This document shows positions 18,942 to 28,159 of a DNA stretch of 64,000 bases, piece by piece. The stretch is taken from assembly GCF_900601905.1 (NCBI RefSeq), contig NZ_UWFA01000475.1:1-64000 (forward strand). Direction: 5' to 3'. Position 1 is the first letter of the stretch; the number at the start of each line of letters is the position of its first letter. Position numbers and translations under genes: made by a program. The stretch comes from Pseudomonas viridiflava (lineage in GTDB: Bacteria; Pseudomonadota; Gammaproteobacteria; Pseudomonadales; Pseudomonadaceae). A model generated the notes under the pieces. It did no database searches, had not been told where the DNA came from, and worked only from the letters and a program-made list of their open reading frames with translations.

Positions 18942-19114
18942 TGTGGGAGCGAGCTTGCTCGCGAAGAGGCCATTACATCGATAGTTATTTATCGCTTGGA
19001 ATACAGCTTTCGCAAGCAAGCTTGCTCCCACAGGTTCATGGCCGTTCGCAAGCAAGCTTCCACAGGCTCAAGGCCGAATAATCAAATCCGTGGGCGCGAG
19101 ATTGCTCGCCAAGG
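18942..19114. repeat. REP cluster (class A) upstream of the RAYT gene
   Basis: A doublet spans 18942-19032 (GTGGGAGCGAGCTTGCTCGCGAAG and inverted copy). It is followed by a shortened half at 19045-19064 (CGCAAGCAAGCTTCCACAGG) and a degenerate half near 19090-19114. These are the same class as the REPs downstream of the transposase gene, as expected for a REPtron. The rest of the 18936-19250 gap shows nothing else recognisable. Confidence 0.88.
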
Positions 19115-19250
19115 CGTTTAATTTTTCCGGAAGAGCTGAGTAGGTGTACCGAAATCCCGCAGGCCGAAACATTCACTGAAAACTGCGTACTTGAGCGTTC
19201 TGCGATTCACACTAGATTAGCCCTTGGACTCAATCCGAGGAGGCAATGGA

Positions 19251-19709
19251 ATGCTTGGGAAAGCTCGCTCTCACGCTCTAAGATCAGGACGATTCTCCGC
19301 GCCCGGCCAGATTTATATGGTAACCACGCGATTGTCCAATGGCGGTCGGACTTTTGCCAATTGGAGGCTGGGTCGGCTTGTAGTAAATGAGTTGCGCCTG
19401 GTACATGAGCAAGATATCGCCCACTCCTTGGCTTGGGTTGTCATGCCGGACCATCTGCACTGGTTGTTTGAATTGCGCCTAGGCACGCTGGACACGGTGC
19501 TCCAGCGTGTCAAATCCAGAAGCGCCATCGCGATAAATAGAGCCACTGGCGATACGGGGCGCGTCTGGCAGACCGGGTATCAGGATATAGCGGTACGTCA
19601 CGACAGAAGCCTGAAGAACTTCGCTCGTTATATCGTTGCTAATCCGTTGCGAGCAGGGCTGGTAAAGACTGTCAGGGATTATCCCCTGTGGGACTGTAAA
19701 TGGCTTTGA
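19251..19709 (+). CDS. REP-associated tyrosine transposase (RAYT), intact
   Basis: A 152-residue single-domain Y1 HUH transposase related to TnpA of IS200/IS605. RAYTs cleave and move REP hairpins and are usually single-copy domesticated genes. The HUH metal-binding motif is seen as 'MPDHLHWL', and the catalytic Tyr lies in 'FARYIVANPLRAGLV'. GAGGAGG at 19237-19243 sits seven bases before the chosen ATG; the upstream in-frame ATG at 19224 lacks such a site. Class A REP elements lie on both sides (18942-19114, 19731-19869), giving a complete REPtron. The gene seems intact and possibly active. Confidence 0.93.
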   Translation: MLGKARSHALRSGRFSAPGQIYMVTTRLSNGGRTFANWRLGRLVVNELRLVHEQDIAHSLAWVVMPDHLHWLFELRLGTLDTVLQRVKSRSAIAINRATGDTGRVWQTGYQDIAVRHDRSLKNFARYIVANPLRAGLVKTVRDYPLWDCKWL

Positions 19710-19730
19710 TGGTTGGGCAGGGCGACTGCC

Positions 19731-19869
19731 GCTTTCGCAAGTAAGCTTGCTCCCACAACTACTGGGTTGTACTGAAATCCGTGGGAGCGAGCTTGCTCGC
19801 GAAAGCGGTGTAGCTGGCGCGGAGATGTGCCGACTGAACCGGCCGCTTTCGCAAACAAGCTCCCACAGG
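19731..19869. repeat. REP cluster (class A) downstream of the RAYT gene
   Basis: A half element (CTTTCGCAAGTAAGCTTGCTCCCAC, 19731-19756) is followed by a doublet from 19781 (GTGGGAGCGAGCTTGCTCGCGAAAG) to 19869 (a shortened inverted copy). Confidence 0.88.
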
Positions 19870-19887
19870 TTCAGTGATCCTACCGGC

Positions 19888-21033
19888 TCACCGCTTCTGC
19901 GAAGAAAGCACCGGGGCATAGCCGTTGCCCAGCACTTCGCGATACACCTGCGCTGTCGTCGCGCACATGTGGTCGGCGGTGAACATCTTCTGGAACCGCA
20001 GCAGGGCATTTGCCCCGAATCGCTGCGTCAATGCAGGGTCATCCCACAACCGGCGCATTGCCTCGCGCAACGCCAGCGGCGCATTCGGCGGCACGGCCAG
20101 GCCGGTTTCTTCATGGATGTTCACATACGTCGTGCCGGTGCCGATCTCGCAGGAGATCATCGGCTTGCCGTACATCGACGCTTCCAGCAAGGAAATCCCG
20201 AACGCCTCCGAGCGCAGGTGCGACGGAAACACCAGCGCGTAACACATCTGCAGCAGGCAAGCCTTGTCCTCGTCGTCCAGGCGACCCACGAACAGCACAT
20301 TGCGCAGCTGCAGCTTTTCAGCCTGAGCCTTCAACTCCAGCTCTTGCGGGCCCGCGCCAAGGATCACCACCGGGTAATCCACGCCTTCAAGCGCACTGAG
20401 CAGACTGTCCAGGCCCTTGTAATAACGCAACACCCCGACAAACAGGAAAAACTTCTCCGGCACACGCTGGCGCCATTGCTCGCGGGTTTGCGCTGAAACG
20501 GTGGGGTATTCCGCCTGATTCAAGCCATACGGCACCACAACGGTCTTGTCCGCGAACGGCTTGAGGGTTTCGCTGCTGCGCTGATAGTTCGGTGAGGCAA
20601 CCAGAATGCGGTCCATGCTGCCCAGAAACTGGTTCATCAGCGGCGCATACAACTTCAACAGCGTGCGTTGCTTGATGATGTCCGAGTGATAGCTAAGCAC
20701 CGTTGGCCGACCATGACGGGTCGCAAAATGCACCAAGTCCATCAGTGGCCACGGAAAGTGGAAATGCACCAGATCCGCCTCGGCGGCCATTTCCTTGAAC
20801 TGCTTGAACACGCTCAGGGAAAACCCGGTAGACGCCAGATTGAAGTTCTCCTTCACCCGCGTCACCTGATGATCCGCCACCTGCACACGAGCAGGGGAGG
20901 GGTCAGGACTCAACGTCAGCACCTCGCCCTCGATCCCCAGCGCACGGCTGCCCTGGCACAGCTGGAAAATCACTTGCTCGATACCGCCAGTGGTATCGGG
21001 ATAGTAGGTTTTGAAGAAATGCAGAATGCGCAT
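19888..21033 (-). CDS. GT4-family glycosyltransferase (polysaccharide assembly)
   Basis: A 381-residue GT-B fold retaining glycosyltransferase. The N-terminal acceptor domain opens with 'MRILHFFKTYYPDTTGGIEQ', whose Gly-Gly loop is typical of GT4. The C-terminal donor domain has 'FLFVGVLRYYKGLDSLLSAL' and the E-x7-E motif in 'EAFGISLLEASMYGKP'. I start at 21033 (GGAA upstream) instead of 21195, since the longer form adds residues with no family match. It faces away from the secretion operon and is probably a mannosyl/rhamnosyl transferase of the A-band-like polysaccharide made by the gmd/wzm/wzt genes. WbpZ/WbpY-type activity is an inference from context. Confidence 0.85.
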   Translation of the reverse strand: MRILHFFKTYYPDTTGGIEQVIFQLCQGSRALGIEGEVLTLSPDPSPARVQVADHQVTRVKENFNLASTGFSLSVFKQFKEMAAEADLVHFHFPWPLMDLVHFATRHGRPTVLSYHSDIIKQRTLLKLYAPLMNQFLGSMDRILVASPNYQRSSETLKPFADKTVVVPYGLNQAEYPTVSAQTREQWRQRVPEKFFLFVGVLRYYKGLDSLLSALEGVDYPVVILGAGPQELELKAQAEKLQLRNVLFVGRLDDEDKACLLQMCYALVFPSHLRSEAFGISLLEASMYGKPMISCEIGTGTTYVNIHEETGLAVPPNAPLALREAMRRLWDDPALTQRFGANALLRFQKMFTADHMCATTAQVYREVLGNGYAPVLSSQKR

Positions 21034-21308
21034 TGAGGTTCCAGCGGTAACTTTCAGGGGCAGCCGTCCAGCGTCAGAGACCACCGACGTTGAGGGCAAA
21101 AGAAGTGGTGACCTATCCGAACGGATAAACAGGCGCGGGACTTTACTCCCGTGGATGCGGCATCTGCAAGATGCAAGTGGGCAACGTCGATGCACTATGT
21201 GAGAAAAATGGACAGTCGGCGCGGGAACTTAAAGCCTTTTTCATTTATGCATCGTTAGGTGGGTGATACACTCGCGCGCTTTTCCATACCAGTGGCAGTT
21301 CGGAAATT

Positions 21309-23048
21309 ATGCGTAACGTAGATGAAAACAGCTTGCAGGCCGCATTAAAGGCTTGCAAAGGCAGTTTCATATCAGTCGGTATTTTCAGTTTTTTTGTCAA
21401 TGCACTGATGCTCGTCCCCACCTTTTATATGCTTCAGGTTTACGGACGGGTGCTCACGAGTGGCAGCCTGACCACCTTGGCGATGTTGACCATCATCATG
21501 GTCGTGCTGACCATCACTACCGGTTTGCTGGAGTGGATCCGGTCACGCATCATGGTCCGCGTCAGCACCAAGCTGGATGTAATCCTCAGCCGTGACGTCT
21601 ATCGCGCCAGTTTCAAGCAGGCCCTGGCCACCGGCGGCATGAACTCTTCAGCCCAGCCGCTGAGCGATCTGACCAGCCTGCGTCAGTTTCTGACCGGCAA
21701 TGGGGTGTTCGCGTTCTTCGATGCCCCGTGGTTACCGATCTACATCGCCGTCATGTTCATGTTCCACCACTGGTTTGGCTGGATGGCGATTGCCTGCGCA
21801 ATCATCCTGATCTGCCTGGCGTATGCCAACGAAAAGGTCACTGGCAAGGCGATTGCCGAAGCCAACCGAGAAAACCTCGCTGCCACGCTGTACACCACCA
21901 AAAACCTGCGCAACGCCGAAGTCATCGAATCGATGGGGATGCTCAACTCCCTGATCAACCGCTGGTCGACGCGGCAGAAGAAAGTCTTGCTGCTGCAATC
22001 GGTAGCCAGCGACAACGGTGGCGTTGTGACGTCCACCTCCAAGACCTTTCGGGTCATGGTGCAGTCGTTGATTCTCGGCCTGGGCGCGCTGCTCGCGGTC
22101 AGCCACGAAATCAGCCCCGGTCTAGTCATCGCCGGTTCCGTATTGCTGGGCCGCGCTCTGGCGCCGATCGACCTGATCATCGGCAGCTGGAAAGGCTTCA
22201 TCGCCGCGCGCGGTCAATACGCACGCCTCAATGAAATCCTCAGCAAACTGCAATCAGAGCCACAGCGCATGCCGCTGCCAGCGCCTGAAGGCAACGTGAC
22301 CGTGGAAAACATGATCGTTGGTGCGCCAGGCTCGCGCAGCGCCATCATCAAAGGCATCACCTTTTCCGTTCAGGCTGGCACAGTGGTTGGGGTCATCGGC
22401 CCGAGCGCTTCCGGTAAATCGACGCTGGCGCGTGCGCTGCTGGGTATCTGGCCGCCACAACACGGTTCGGTTCGTCTCGACGGGGCTGATATCAGCACCT
22501 GGGACAAGGCCGAGCTGGGGCCGCACATCGGCTATCTGCCTCAGGATATCGAGCTGTTCGAAGGCACCGTCAGCGAGAACATTGCCCGTTTTGGCGATGT
22601 CGACGCTGAACTGGTCGTTCAGGCCGCCAAGGTAGCGGGCGTTCACGAGATGATCCTGCTGTTGCCGGAAGGCTACGACACGGTCATCGGCAGTGAAGGG
22701 GTCAACCTTTCCGGTGGCCAGCGTCAACGGGTGGGCCTGGCACGTGCCATCTACGGCACGCCAAAGCTGATCATCCTCGACGAGCCGAACTCGAACCTCG
22801 ACGAAGTCGGCGAGCGCGCCTTGTCGTACGCCCTGACTTACCTCAAGGCAACCGGCGCGACCATTTTCGTCATCACGCACCGCACCAACATCCTGTCGCA
22901 GCTCGATCGTCTGCTGGTCATGAAAGACGGCCTGCTCAGCATGTACGGGCCGAGCGATCAAGTGATTGCCGAACTCAGCGCAAAAGCTAAAACCCAACAA
23001 AAAGCAACCAACGTTGCTACCTCAGGCGCAGCGCCTTCTAGCGTCTGA
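21309..23048 (+). CDS. type I secretion ABC transporter (PrtD/AprD/RsaD family)
   Basis: The inner-membrane ATPase of a type I secretion system, 579 residues. An ABC transmembrane region fills about residues 15-300, with no C39 peptidase domain. The nucleotide-binding domain carries Walker A 'GPSASGKST' (about 364-372), signature 'LSGGQRQRVGLARA' (about 467-480) and Walker B 'LIILDEPNSNLDE' (about 488-500). This is the PrtD/AprD/HasD/RsaD subfamily, which exports RTX proteases, HasA-type proteins and S-layer proteins by C-terminal signals. It is the first gene of a three-gene operon with the adaptor and outer-membrane genes. CGGAA lies just upstream of the ATG. Confidence 0.95.
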   Translation: MRNVDENSLQAALKACKGSFISVGIFSFFVNALMLVPTFYMLQVYGRVLTSGSLTTLAMLTIIMVVLTITTGLLEWIRSRIMVRVSTKLDVILSRDVYRASFKQALATGGMNSSAQPLSDLTSLRQFLTGNGVFAFFDAPWLPIYIAVMFMFHHWFGWMAIACAIILICLAYANEKVTGKAIAEANRENLAATLYTTKNLRNAEVIESMGMLNSLINRWSTRQKKVLLLQSVASDNGGVVTSTSKTFRVMVQSLILGLGALLAVSHEISPGLVIAGSVLLGRALAPIDLIIGSWKGFIAARGQYARLNEILSKLQSEPQRMPLPAPEGNVTVENMIVGAPGSRSAIIKGITFSVQAGTVVGVIGPSASGKSTLARALLGIWPPQHGSVRLDGADISTWDKAELGPHIGYLPQDIELFEGTVSENIARFGDVDAELVVQAAKVAGVHEMILLLPEGYDTVIGSEGVNLSGGQRQRVGLARAIYGTPKLIILDEPNSNLDEVGERALSYALTYLKATGATIFVITHRTNILSQLDRLLVMKDGLLSMYGPSDQVIAELSAKAKTQQKATNVATSGAAPSSV

Positions 23049-23061
23049 CAGGAAGATGTCG

Positions 23062-24384
23062 ATGAAAACTATGATTACTACCGCTGCCGACAACTTCCAG
23101 GATCTGCCGACGTCCGACGCCAAGACTCGTCGTCTGGGCTACGGCATCATCTTTGTCGTGTTTGGCCTTTTCGGCGGCTGGGCGGCTTTCGCGCCACTGG
23201 ACAGCGCCGCCAACGCCCCTGGCGTTGTGACCGTACAAACCTATCGCAAGACTGTTCAGCATCTGGAAGGCGGTATCGTCAAAGAGCTGCTGGTTCATGA
23301 TGGCGACACCGTCAAAAAGGACGACCCGCTGATCGTGCTGGATGATGCGCAGGTAGGTGCCGAGTATGAAATGAATCGCAGCCAGTTGGTTGCCGCCAAG
23401 GCCACCGAAGCGCGTCTGCGTGCCGAGCGTGACGGCCTGACCACCATCAATTTCGGCGATGCGCTGGAGCCCAACACGCCGCGTGGCAAAGAAGCGCAGA
23501 ACAGCGAAACACAGATCTTCAACGCGCGTCGCAACTCGCGACTGGGTGAAATCTCGGTGCTGCAAGAACGCGTCGGTCAGCTCAACGAGCAGATCCGTGG
23601 CCTGGGCTCGATGATTTCCACCAAGAACAATCTCGGTAAGTCGTATACCGGTGAGATTGGCGAGCTGCGTGACCTGCTGGCGCAAGGTTTTGTCGACAAG
23701 CAGCGCATGCTTGAGCAAGAGCGCAAGCTCGATGGCCTGAAGTCGGAAATTGCCGACCACAACTCGACCATCACCAAGACCCGTCTGCAAATCAACGAAA
23801 CACAGCTGCAGATCGTCCAGCTCACCAAAGACTTCAACTCCGACGTCGTCAAGCAATTGGCCGACATCCAGACCAAGGTGTATGACCTGCAGGAGCGTAC
23901 CGCTGCCTACAAGGATCGCCTGAGCCGCATCGTCATTCGTGCCCCGGAAGACGGCATGGTGATCGGCATGACCGTTCATACCGTGGGCGGCATTGTGCGG
24001 GCGGCGACTCCGTTGCTCGACATCGTGCCTTCGGTTTCCGACCTGATCGTGGAAGTCCACGTGCAACCGGTGGACATCGACCGCATCAGCATCGGCAAGA
24101 CTGCCAAGATTCGTTTCAGCGCATTCAACAGCGCCACGACGCCTGAAATCGAAGGGGTTGTGACGCAGATTTCCGCTGACCGCCTGACCGACGAGCGCAC
24201 CGGCATGCCTTACTACCTGGCGCGTCTGCAGGTCAGCGAAGACGGTCAGCGCCGCCTTGGCGACCGCAAACTGCTGCCGGGTATGCCAGCCGACGCGTTG
24301 ATCAGTACTGGCGAGCGCACCATGCTGCAATACATCCTGCAGCCGGCCCGCAACGCAATTTCTGAATCGATGATCGAGGAATGA
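23062..24384 (+). CDS. HlyD-family periplasmic adaptor of the type I secretion system (PrtE/AprE)
   Basis: The 440-residue membrane fusion protein has a short cytoplasmic N-terminus, one transmembrane helix ('YGIIFVVFGLFGGWAAFA', near residues 28-45), a biotinyl-lipoyl-like half ('TVQHLEGGIVKELLVHDGD'), a long coiled-coil hairpin (about 100-290) and a beta-barrel C-terminus ('RIVIRAPEDGMVIGM'). It links the ABC protein to the TolC-type channel. I chose ATG 23062 because AGGAAG at 23050-23055 lies six bases before it; ATG 23056 would abut that site. The stop overlaps the following gene's start. Confidence 0.94.
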   Translation: MKTMITTAADNFQDLPTSDAKTRRLGYGIIFVVFGLFGGWAAFAPLDSAANAPGVVTVQTYRKTVQHLEGGIVKELLVHDGDTVKKDDPLIVLDDAQVGAEYEMNRSQLVAAKATEARLRAERDGLTTINFGDALEPNTPRGKEAQNSETQIFNARRNSRLGEISVLQERVGQLNEQIRGLGSMISTKNNLGKSYTGEIGELRDLLAQGFVDKQRMLEQERKLDGLKSEIADHNSTITKTRLQINETQLQIVQLTKDFNSDVVKQLADIQTKVYDLQERTAAYKDRLSRIVIRAPEDGMVIGMTVHTVGGIVRAATPLLDIVPSVSDLIVEVHVQPVDIDRISIGKTAKIRFSAFNSATTPEIEGVVTQISADRLTDERTGMPYYLARLQVSEDGQRRLGDRKLLPGMPADALISTGERTMLQYILQPARNAISESMIEE

Positions 24385-25793
24385 TCGTGCGCCTCCTGTT
24401 TCCATGCCTGATGTTGGGAATGCTGTCGCTGCAGGTTCAGGCTGCCCAGCCTAAAACTGCCGAACCGTCCACGCCAAAGCCGCCTCCGAGCAGCGTCAGT
24501 GCCAAGGAATACTCCGCAGACCTGGCGTCGCTGTACCGCGAGTCTCGCCTGGAAGACCCGCGCGTGCTCGCCTCGTATGCGCGCGCGCAGGCCAGCAAGG
24601 AACATGCTCGTGAAGCCTTTGGTTCGTTGTTGCCCCAGGTTTCGGCCAACGTTGGCGCCAACCGCATCAAACAGGTCAACGAACAGATCAACCAGATCTA
24701 TAACAGCGAAAACTACAGCCTCAACCTGAGCCAGGCGCTGTACAACAAGGCAGCCTGGGAGAACTATCAGAAGCTCAAACTGACCATCAAGCAGACTGAG
24801 TCCGATACCGCCGAAGCCCAGGCTGAAGCAACGGTTGACCTGGCGCAGCGTTATTTTGCCGCGCTGGCTGCTGACGATGAGCTGGAGCTGATTCAGGCCG
24901 AGCGCCGTGCCACTCAGAAAAACCTCGACCGGATCAACGCACTGTACGAAAAGAAATACGCGATGATCACCGACGTGCTTGATCTGCGCGCCCGGGTTGA
25001 TTCGCTGGCTGCTCAGGAAGTCGATGGCCGCAACCAGGTTCGCCTGACCCGTGCCGCCCTGTCCGAAATCGTCGGCCGACCGGTCACCGAGAAGCTCAGC
25101 CGGATCCGCAACGACGTCGAGCTGAAAGTGTCCGATGAAAGCCTTGAGACCTGGGTCAACCAGGCCATACAGGACAACCCGTCGCTGCAGTCCACCATCA
25201 GCGGTGTCGAAGTGGCCAACGCTGCGGTGCGCGGGGCAAAAGGCGGGCATTATCCGACCCTTTCCCTGAATCTCAGTGCGCAGAACACCAACGAAGGCTA
25301 TAACAATGCCCTGGCTCCAAAAACAGACAGTTATGTAGCCGGTGTTCAGTTGTCGGTGCCGCTCTACAGCGGCGGCTCGACCTCGGCGCGGGTGCGCGGT
25401 CTGGTGCAGGATCAGATCTCTGCAGAGCAGCAGTTGGAGGCAACCCGTCGTCAGGTCGTGAAAGAAACTACCAATGCGTATTTGACTGCGGACTCAAGTG
25501 TTGAAAAAATCCGCGCCAATCGCAATGCTCTGGCTTCGGCCGAGCAATCGAGTATCGCCTCGGAGAAAGCGTTCTCCTATGGCGTCGTCAATGCTGTGGA
25601 TGTCCTGACTGCAACCCAGAACGAGTTCAAGGCTCGTCGTGATCTGCTCAAGACCCAGTACGACTTTATTACCAACCTTTTTATCCTCAACCGCTGGGCT
25701 GGCAAGCTGTCTGATGAAAGCGTCCAAAGCGTTAACGTCTGGCTGAGCAATAACATCAAGACCGACCCCGCCCCTGTTCGGAAAGCACAATAA
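24381..25793 (+). CDS. TolC-family outer-membrane channel of the type I secretion system (PrtF/AprF)
   Basis: A 470-residue TolC-type protein with an N-terminal signal peptide ('MIVRLLFPCLMLGMLSLQVQ'). Two related halves of coiled-coil and beta-barrel sequence follow, for example 'YSLNLSQALYNKAAWENY' and 'AGVQLSVPLYSGGSTSARV'. It would complete the trans-envelope channel with the ABC and adaptor proteins. The ATGA overlap with the adaptor gene shows translational coupling. Its stop overlaps the ATG of gmd by one base, linking secretion to polysaccharide genes in one transcript. Confidence 0.94.
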   Translation: MIVRLLFPCLMLGMLSLQVQAAQPKTAEPSTPKPPPSSVSAKEYSADLASLYRESRLEDPRVLASYARAQASKEHAREAFGSLLPQVSANVGANRIKQVNEQINQIYNSENYSLNLSQALYNKAAWENYQKLKLTIKQTESDTAEAQAEATVDLAQRYFAALAADDELELIQAERRATQKNLDRINALYEKKYAMITDVLDLRARVDSLAAQEVDGRNQVRLTRAALSEIVGRPVTEKLSRIRNDVELKVSDESLETWVNQAIQDNPSLQSTISGVEVANAAVRGAKGGHYPTLSLNLSAQNTNEGYNNALAPKTDSYVAGVQLSVPLYSGGSTSARVRGLVQDQISAEQQLEATRRQVVKETTNAYLTADSSVEKIRANRNALASAEQSSIASEKAFSYGVVNAVDVLTATQNEFKARRDLLKTQYDFITNLFILNRWAGKLSDESVQSVNVWLSNNIKTDPAPVRKAQ

Positions 25794-26842
25794 TGACTGC
25801 AGTCCCTAGCAAATCCGTAATCATCACTGGCGTAACCGGCCAGGACGGCGCCTACCTTACCCAGCTTTTGTTGGAAAAAGGTTACAAGGTCTACGGCACG
25901 TACCGCCGCACCAGCTCGGTCAACTTCTGGCGTCTTGAAGAAGTCGGCGTTGCTACTCACCCGAACCTGGAACTGGTCGAGCACGACCTGACCGACCTCA
26001 GCGCCAGCATCCGCCTGCTGCAGAAAGCCGAGCCGAGCGAGGTTTACAACCTGGCCGCTCAGAGCTTCGTGGGCGTTTCCTTCGATCAGCCAATCACTAC
26101 CGCTGAAATCACCGGTCTGGGCGCAGTCAACCTGCTCGAAGCTATCCGTATCGTTAACCCAAAAATCCGCTTCTACCAGGCGTCGACTTCGGAAATGTTC
26201 GGCAAAGTGCAGCAGGTTCCGCAAACCGAAGCTACTGACTTCTACCCGCGTAGCCCATACGGCGTGGCCAAGCTGTACGCCCACTGGATGACCATCAACT
26301 ACCGCGAGTCCTACGGGATCTTCGGTTCCAGCGGCATCCTGTTCAACCACGAGTCGCCACTGCGCGGCAAAGAATTCGTGACCCGCAAGATCACCGACGC
26401 CGTGGCGCGCATCTCCCTGGGCATGCAAGACGTGCTGGAGCTGGGCAACATGGACGCCAAGCGTGACTGGGGTTTCGCCAAGGAATACGTCGAAGGCATG
26501 TGGCGCATGCTGCAGGCTGATGAGCCGGACACTTTCGTCTTGGCCACCAACCGCACCGAAACCGTTCGTGACTTCGTATCGATGGCCTTCAAGGCCGTTG
26601 ATATCAACCTGGAATGGAAAGGCAGCGCCGACAACGAGCACGGCATCGACACCAACACCGGCAAGACCGTTATCCAGGTCAACCCGAAGTTCTACCGTCC
26701 TGCTGAAGTCGAGCTGCTGATCGGTGACCCGGAAAAAGCCAAGCGCGTACTGGGCTGGGAAGCCACCACCACGCTTGAGCAGCTGTGCCAGTTGATGGTT
26801 GATGCTGACTTGACTCGCGTAAAGAGCGGTAAATCCTTCTAA
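25793..26842 (+). CDS. gmd: GDP-mannose 4,6-dehydratase
   Basis: Gmd converts GDP-D-mannose to GDP-4-keto-6-deoxy-D-mannose, precursor of GDP-D-rhamnose, L-fucose and related sugars. The 349-residue product shows the nucleotide-binding motif 'GVTGQDGAYL' (13-22), the catalytic 'YGVAK' (Tyr156/Lys160) and the family sequence 'NHESPLRGKEFVTRK'. Its partner reductase gene, rmd, lies at the far end of the window, which favours D-rhamnose as the end product. The start overlaps the stop of the outer-membrane channel gene by one base, so it may be co-transcribed with the secretion genes. Confidence 0.95.
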   Translation: MTAVPSKSVIITGVTGQDGAYLTQLLLEKGYKVYGTYRRTSSVNFWRLEEVGVATHPNLELVEHDLTDLSASIRLLQKAEPSEVYNLAAQSFVGVSFDQPITTAEITGLGAVNLLEAIRIVNPKIRFYQASTSEMFGKVQQVPQTEATDFYPRSPYGVAKLYAHWMTINYRESYGIFGSSGILFNHESPLRGKEFVTRKITDAVARISLGMQDVLELGNMDAKRDWGFAKEYVEGMWRMLQADEPDTFVLATNRTETVRDFVSMAFKAVDINLEWKGSADNEHGIDTNTGKTVIQVNPKFYRPAEVELLIGDPEKAKRVLGWEATTTLEQLCQLMVDADLTRVKSGKSF

Positions 26843-26854
26843 GTGACCCATGTG

Positions 26855-26892
26855 TCGCCCGCCCCTGGAGCTTCTGTTCCGGCGGCGGGCGC
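26855..26892 (+). promoter_or_regulatory. GC-rich hairpin after gmd
   Basis: GCCCGCC and GGCGGGC can pair around about 20 bases. No T-run follows directly, so it may be a processing or stability element rather than a terminator. It occupies the 180-base gap before the next glycosyltransferase gene. Confidence 0.35.
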
Positions 26893-27025
26893 GCCTGCTT
26901 CTGGTGAGCCGTATTTTTAGCCATTTTTTCTCGCTACAGTCTCAAGCGCCTTCGGTGAAAGTCCTGTCGTCTGCAATCCCTGCGATGCACTGCCCGCTGC
27001 TGTTCGGCTTACAGTGGGTGATTCG

Positions 27026-28159
27026 ATGAATCGTCTGTTGTTTGATGTCACGCGTCTGCTCGAATCCGGTCTGCACACGGGTATTCAGCGTGTGGTGCGC
27101 TGCCTGCTGGCGGCCAGCCGACGTCGCTATGCCACACTCGGTTATCAGGTGTTGGCGGTCAGGTTCGAAGGGGTTCACTGGCAGGCATTCGATGAGCTGG
27201 CACCGCATCCCTTTCAGGGCCTGGGCGAACATGCACAGGGGCAGGGCGAGCTTATCGAGCCGGGCGACGGCGACGTACTGCTGATGTTCGACGCCTCCTG
27301 GTACGCCGAGCCCTGGCCTGCAGTGGATGCAGCGCTGGCACGAGGCGCGCGGCTGGTCGGGATGGTCCATGACCTGCTGCCGCTGGAACACCCTGAATGG
27401 TTTCGCGAAGGGCTCAAGCAGCGCTTCGAAACCCACCTGAATCATATGGCCGACCGCGCCGAGCAGATGTTTGTGCCGACCCTGGCAGTGCGCGAGCAAC
27501 TGATCAAGCGTTTTGCCGAGCGTGGCTCGTCACTGCCTGTCAGTGTTCTGGCGCATGGCGGCGACTTCTGCGCGCTGACCGCCAGCGCTGAACAAATCGC
27601 TGGCTATCAGAAGATCCTGCCGGCCCCGGCGACACCCGAAGATCCGCTCTACCTGGTGCTGGGCACGCTGGAACCGCGCAAGAATCACGGCCTGGTGCTT
27701 GATGCATTCGAAGCGCTGTGGGAGCAGGGCAAGCAACCCCGGCTGCTGTTCGTAGGCAACGTCGGCTGGCAAGTTGACCGTCTGGTGGAGCGCCTGCAAA
27801 ATCACCCGCTGCGTGGCGACCGCCTGTTTCATGCCGCTAACCTCAGTGACCCTGCCTTGCTCTGGCTGATCCGCAATTCCACGGCGCTGGTTTACGTGCC
27901 GTGGGATGAAGGCTTCGGGCTTCCGGTCCTTGAAGCTGCCATGCAAGGTTGCCCGGTGATCGCCAGCGATATCGCGGTATTGCGCGAAGCCGGGCGGCAA
28001 TGGCCCACCTTCATCAAGCCGGGCAGCGTCAGCGAGCTCATCCAGGCCCTCGATACTTTTCCCCAACGTGAGCCGGTGCAGGCGTTTCATCGCACCTGGG
28101 ACGACGTGGCCCAACAACTAGTAGGAACATTCCTGAACATGCCGAGCCGAGCAAAATGA
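27026..28159 (+). CDS. GT4-family glycosyltransferase (mannosyl/rhamnosyltransferase type)
   Basis: A 377-residue GT-B enzyme. The opening 'RLLFDVTRLLESGLHTGIQRV' is typical of GT4 enzymes found in A-band/O8-O9-like clusters. The donor domain has 'LGTLEPRKNHGLVLDAFEAL' and 'DEGFGLPVLEAAMQGCPVIA' with the E-x7-E motif. I chose ATG 27026 (GGGTG six bases upstream); a GTG at 27014 is possible. The stop overlaps the ATG of wzm. The second half of the large glycosyltransferase at 32141 has the same kind of 'STLEPRKNH' motif, so the two are likely paralogues acting on the same polymer. Confidence 0.88.
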   Translation: MNRLLFDVTRLLESGLHTGIQRVVRCLLAASRRRYATLGYQVLAVRFEGVHWQAFDELAPHPFQGLGEHAQGQGELIEPGDGDVLLMFDASWYAEPWPAVDAALARGARLVGMVHDLLPLEHPEWFREGLKQRFETHLNHMADRAEQMFVPTLAVREQLIKRFAERGSSLPVSVLAHGGDFCALTASAEQIAGYQKILPAPATPEDPLYLVLGTLEPRKNHGLVLDAFEALWEQGKQPRLLFVGNVGWQVDRLVERLQNHPLRGDRLFHAANLSDPALLWLIRNSTALVYVPWDEGFGLPVLEAAMQGCPVIASDIAVLREAGRQWPTFIKPGSVSELIQALDTFPQREPVQAFHRTWDDVAQQLVGTFLNMPSRAK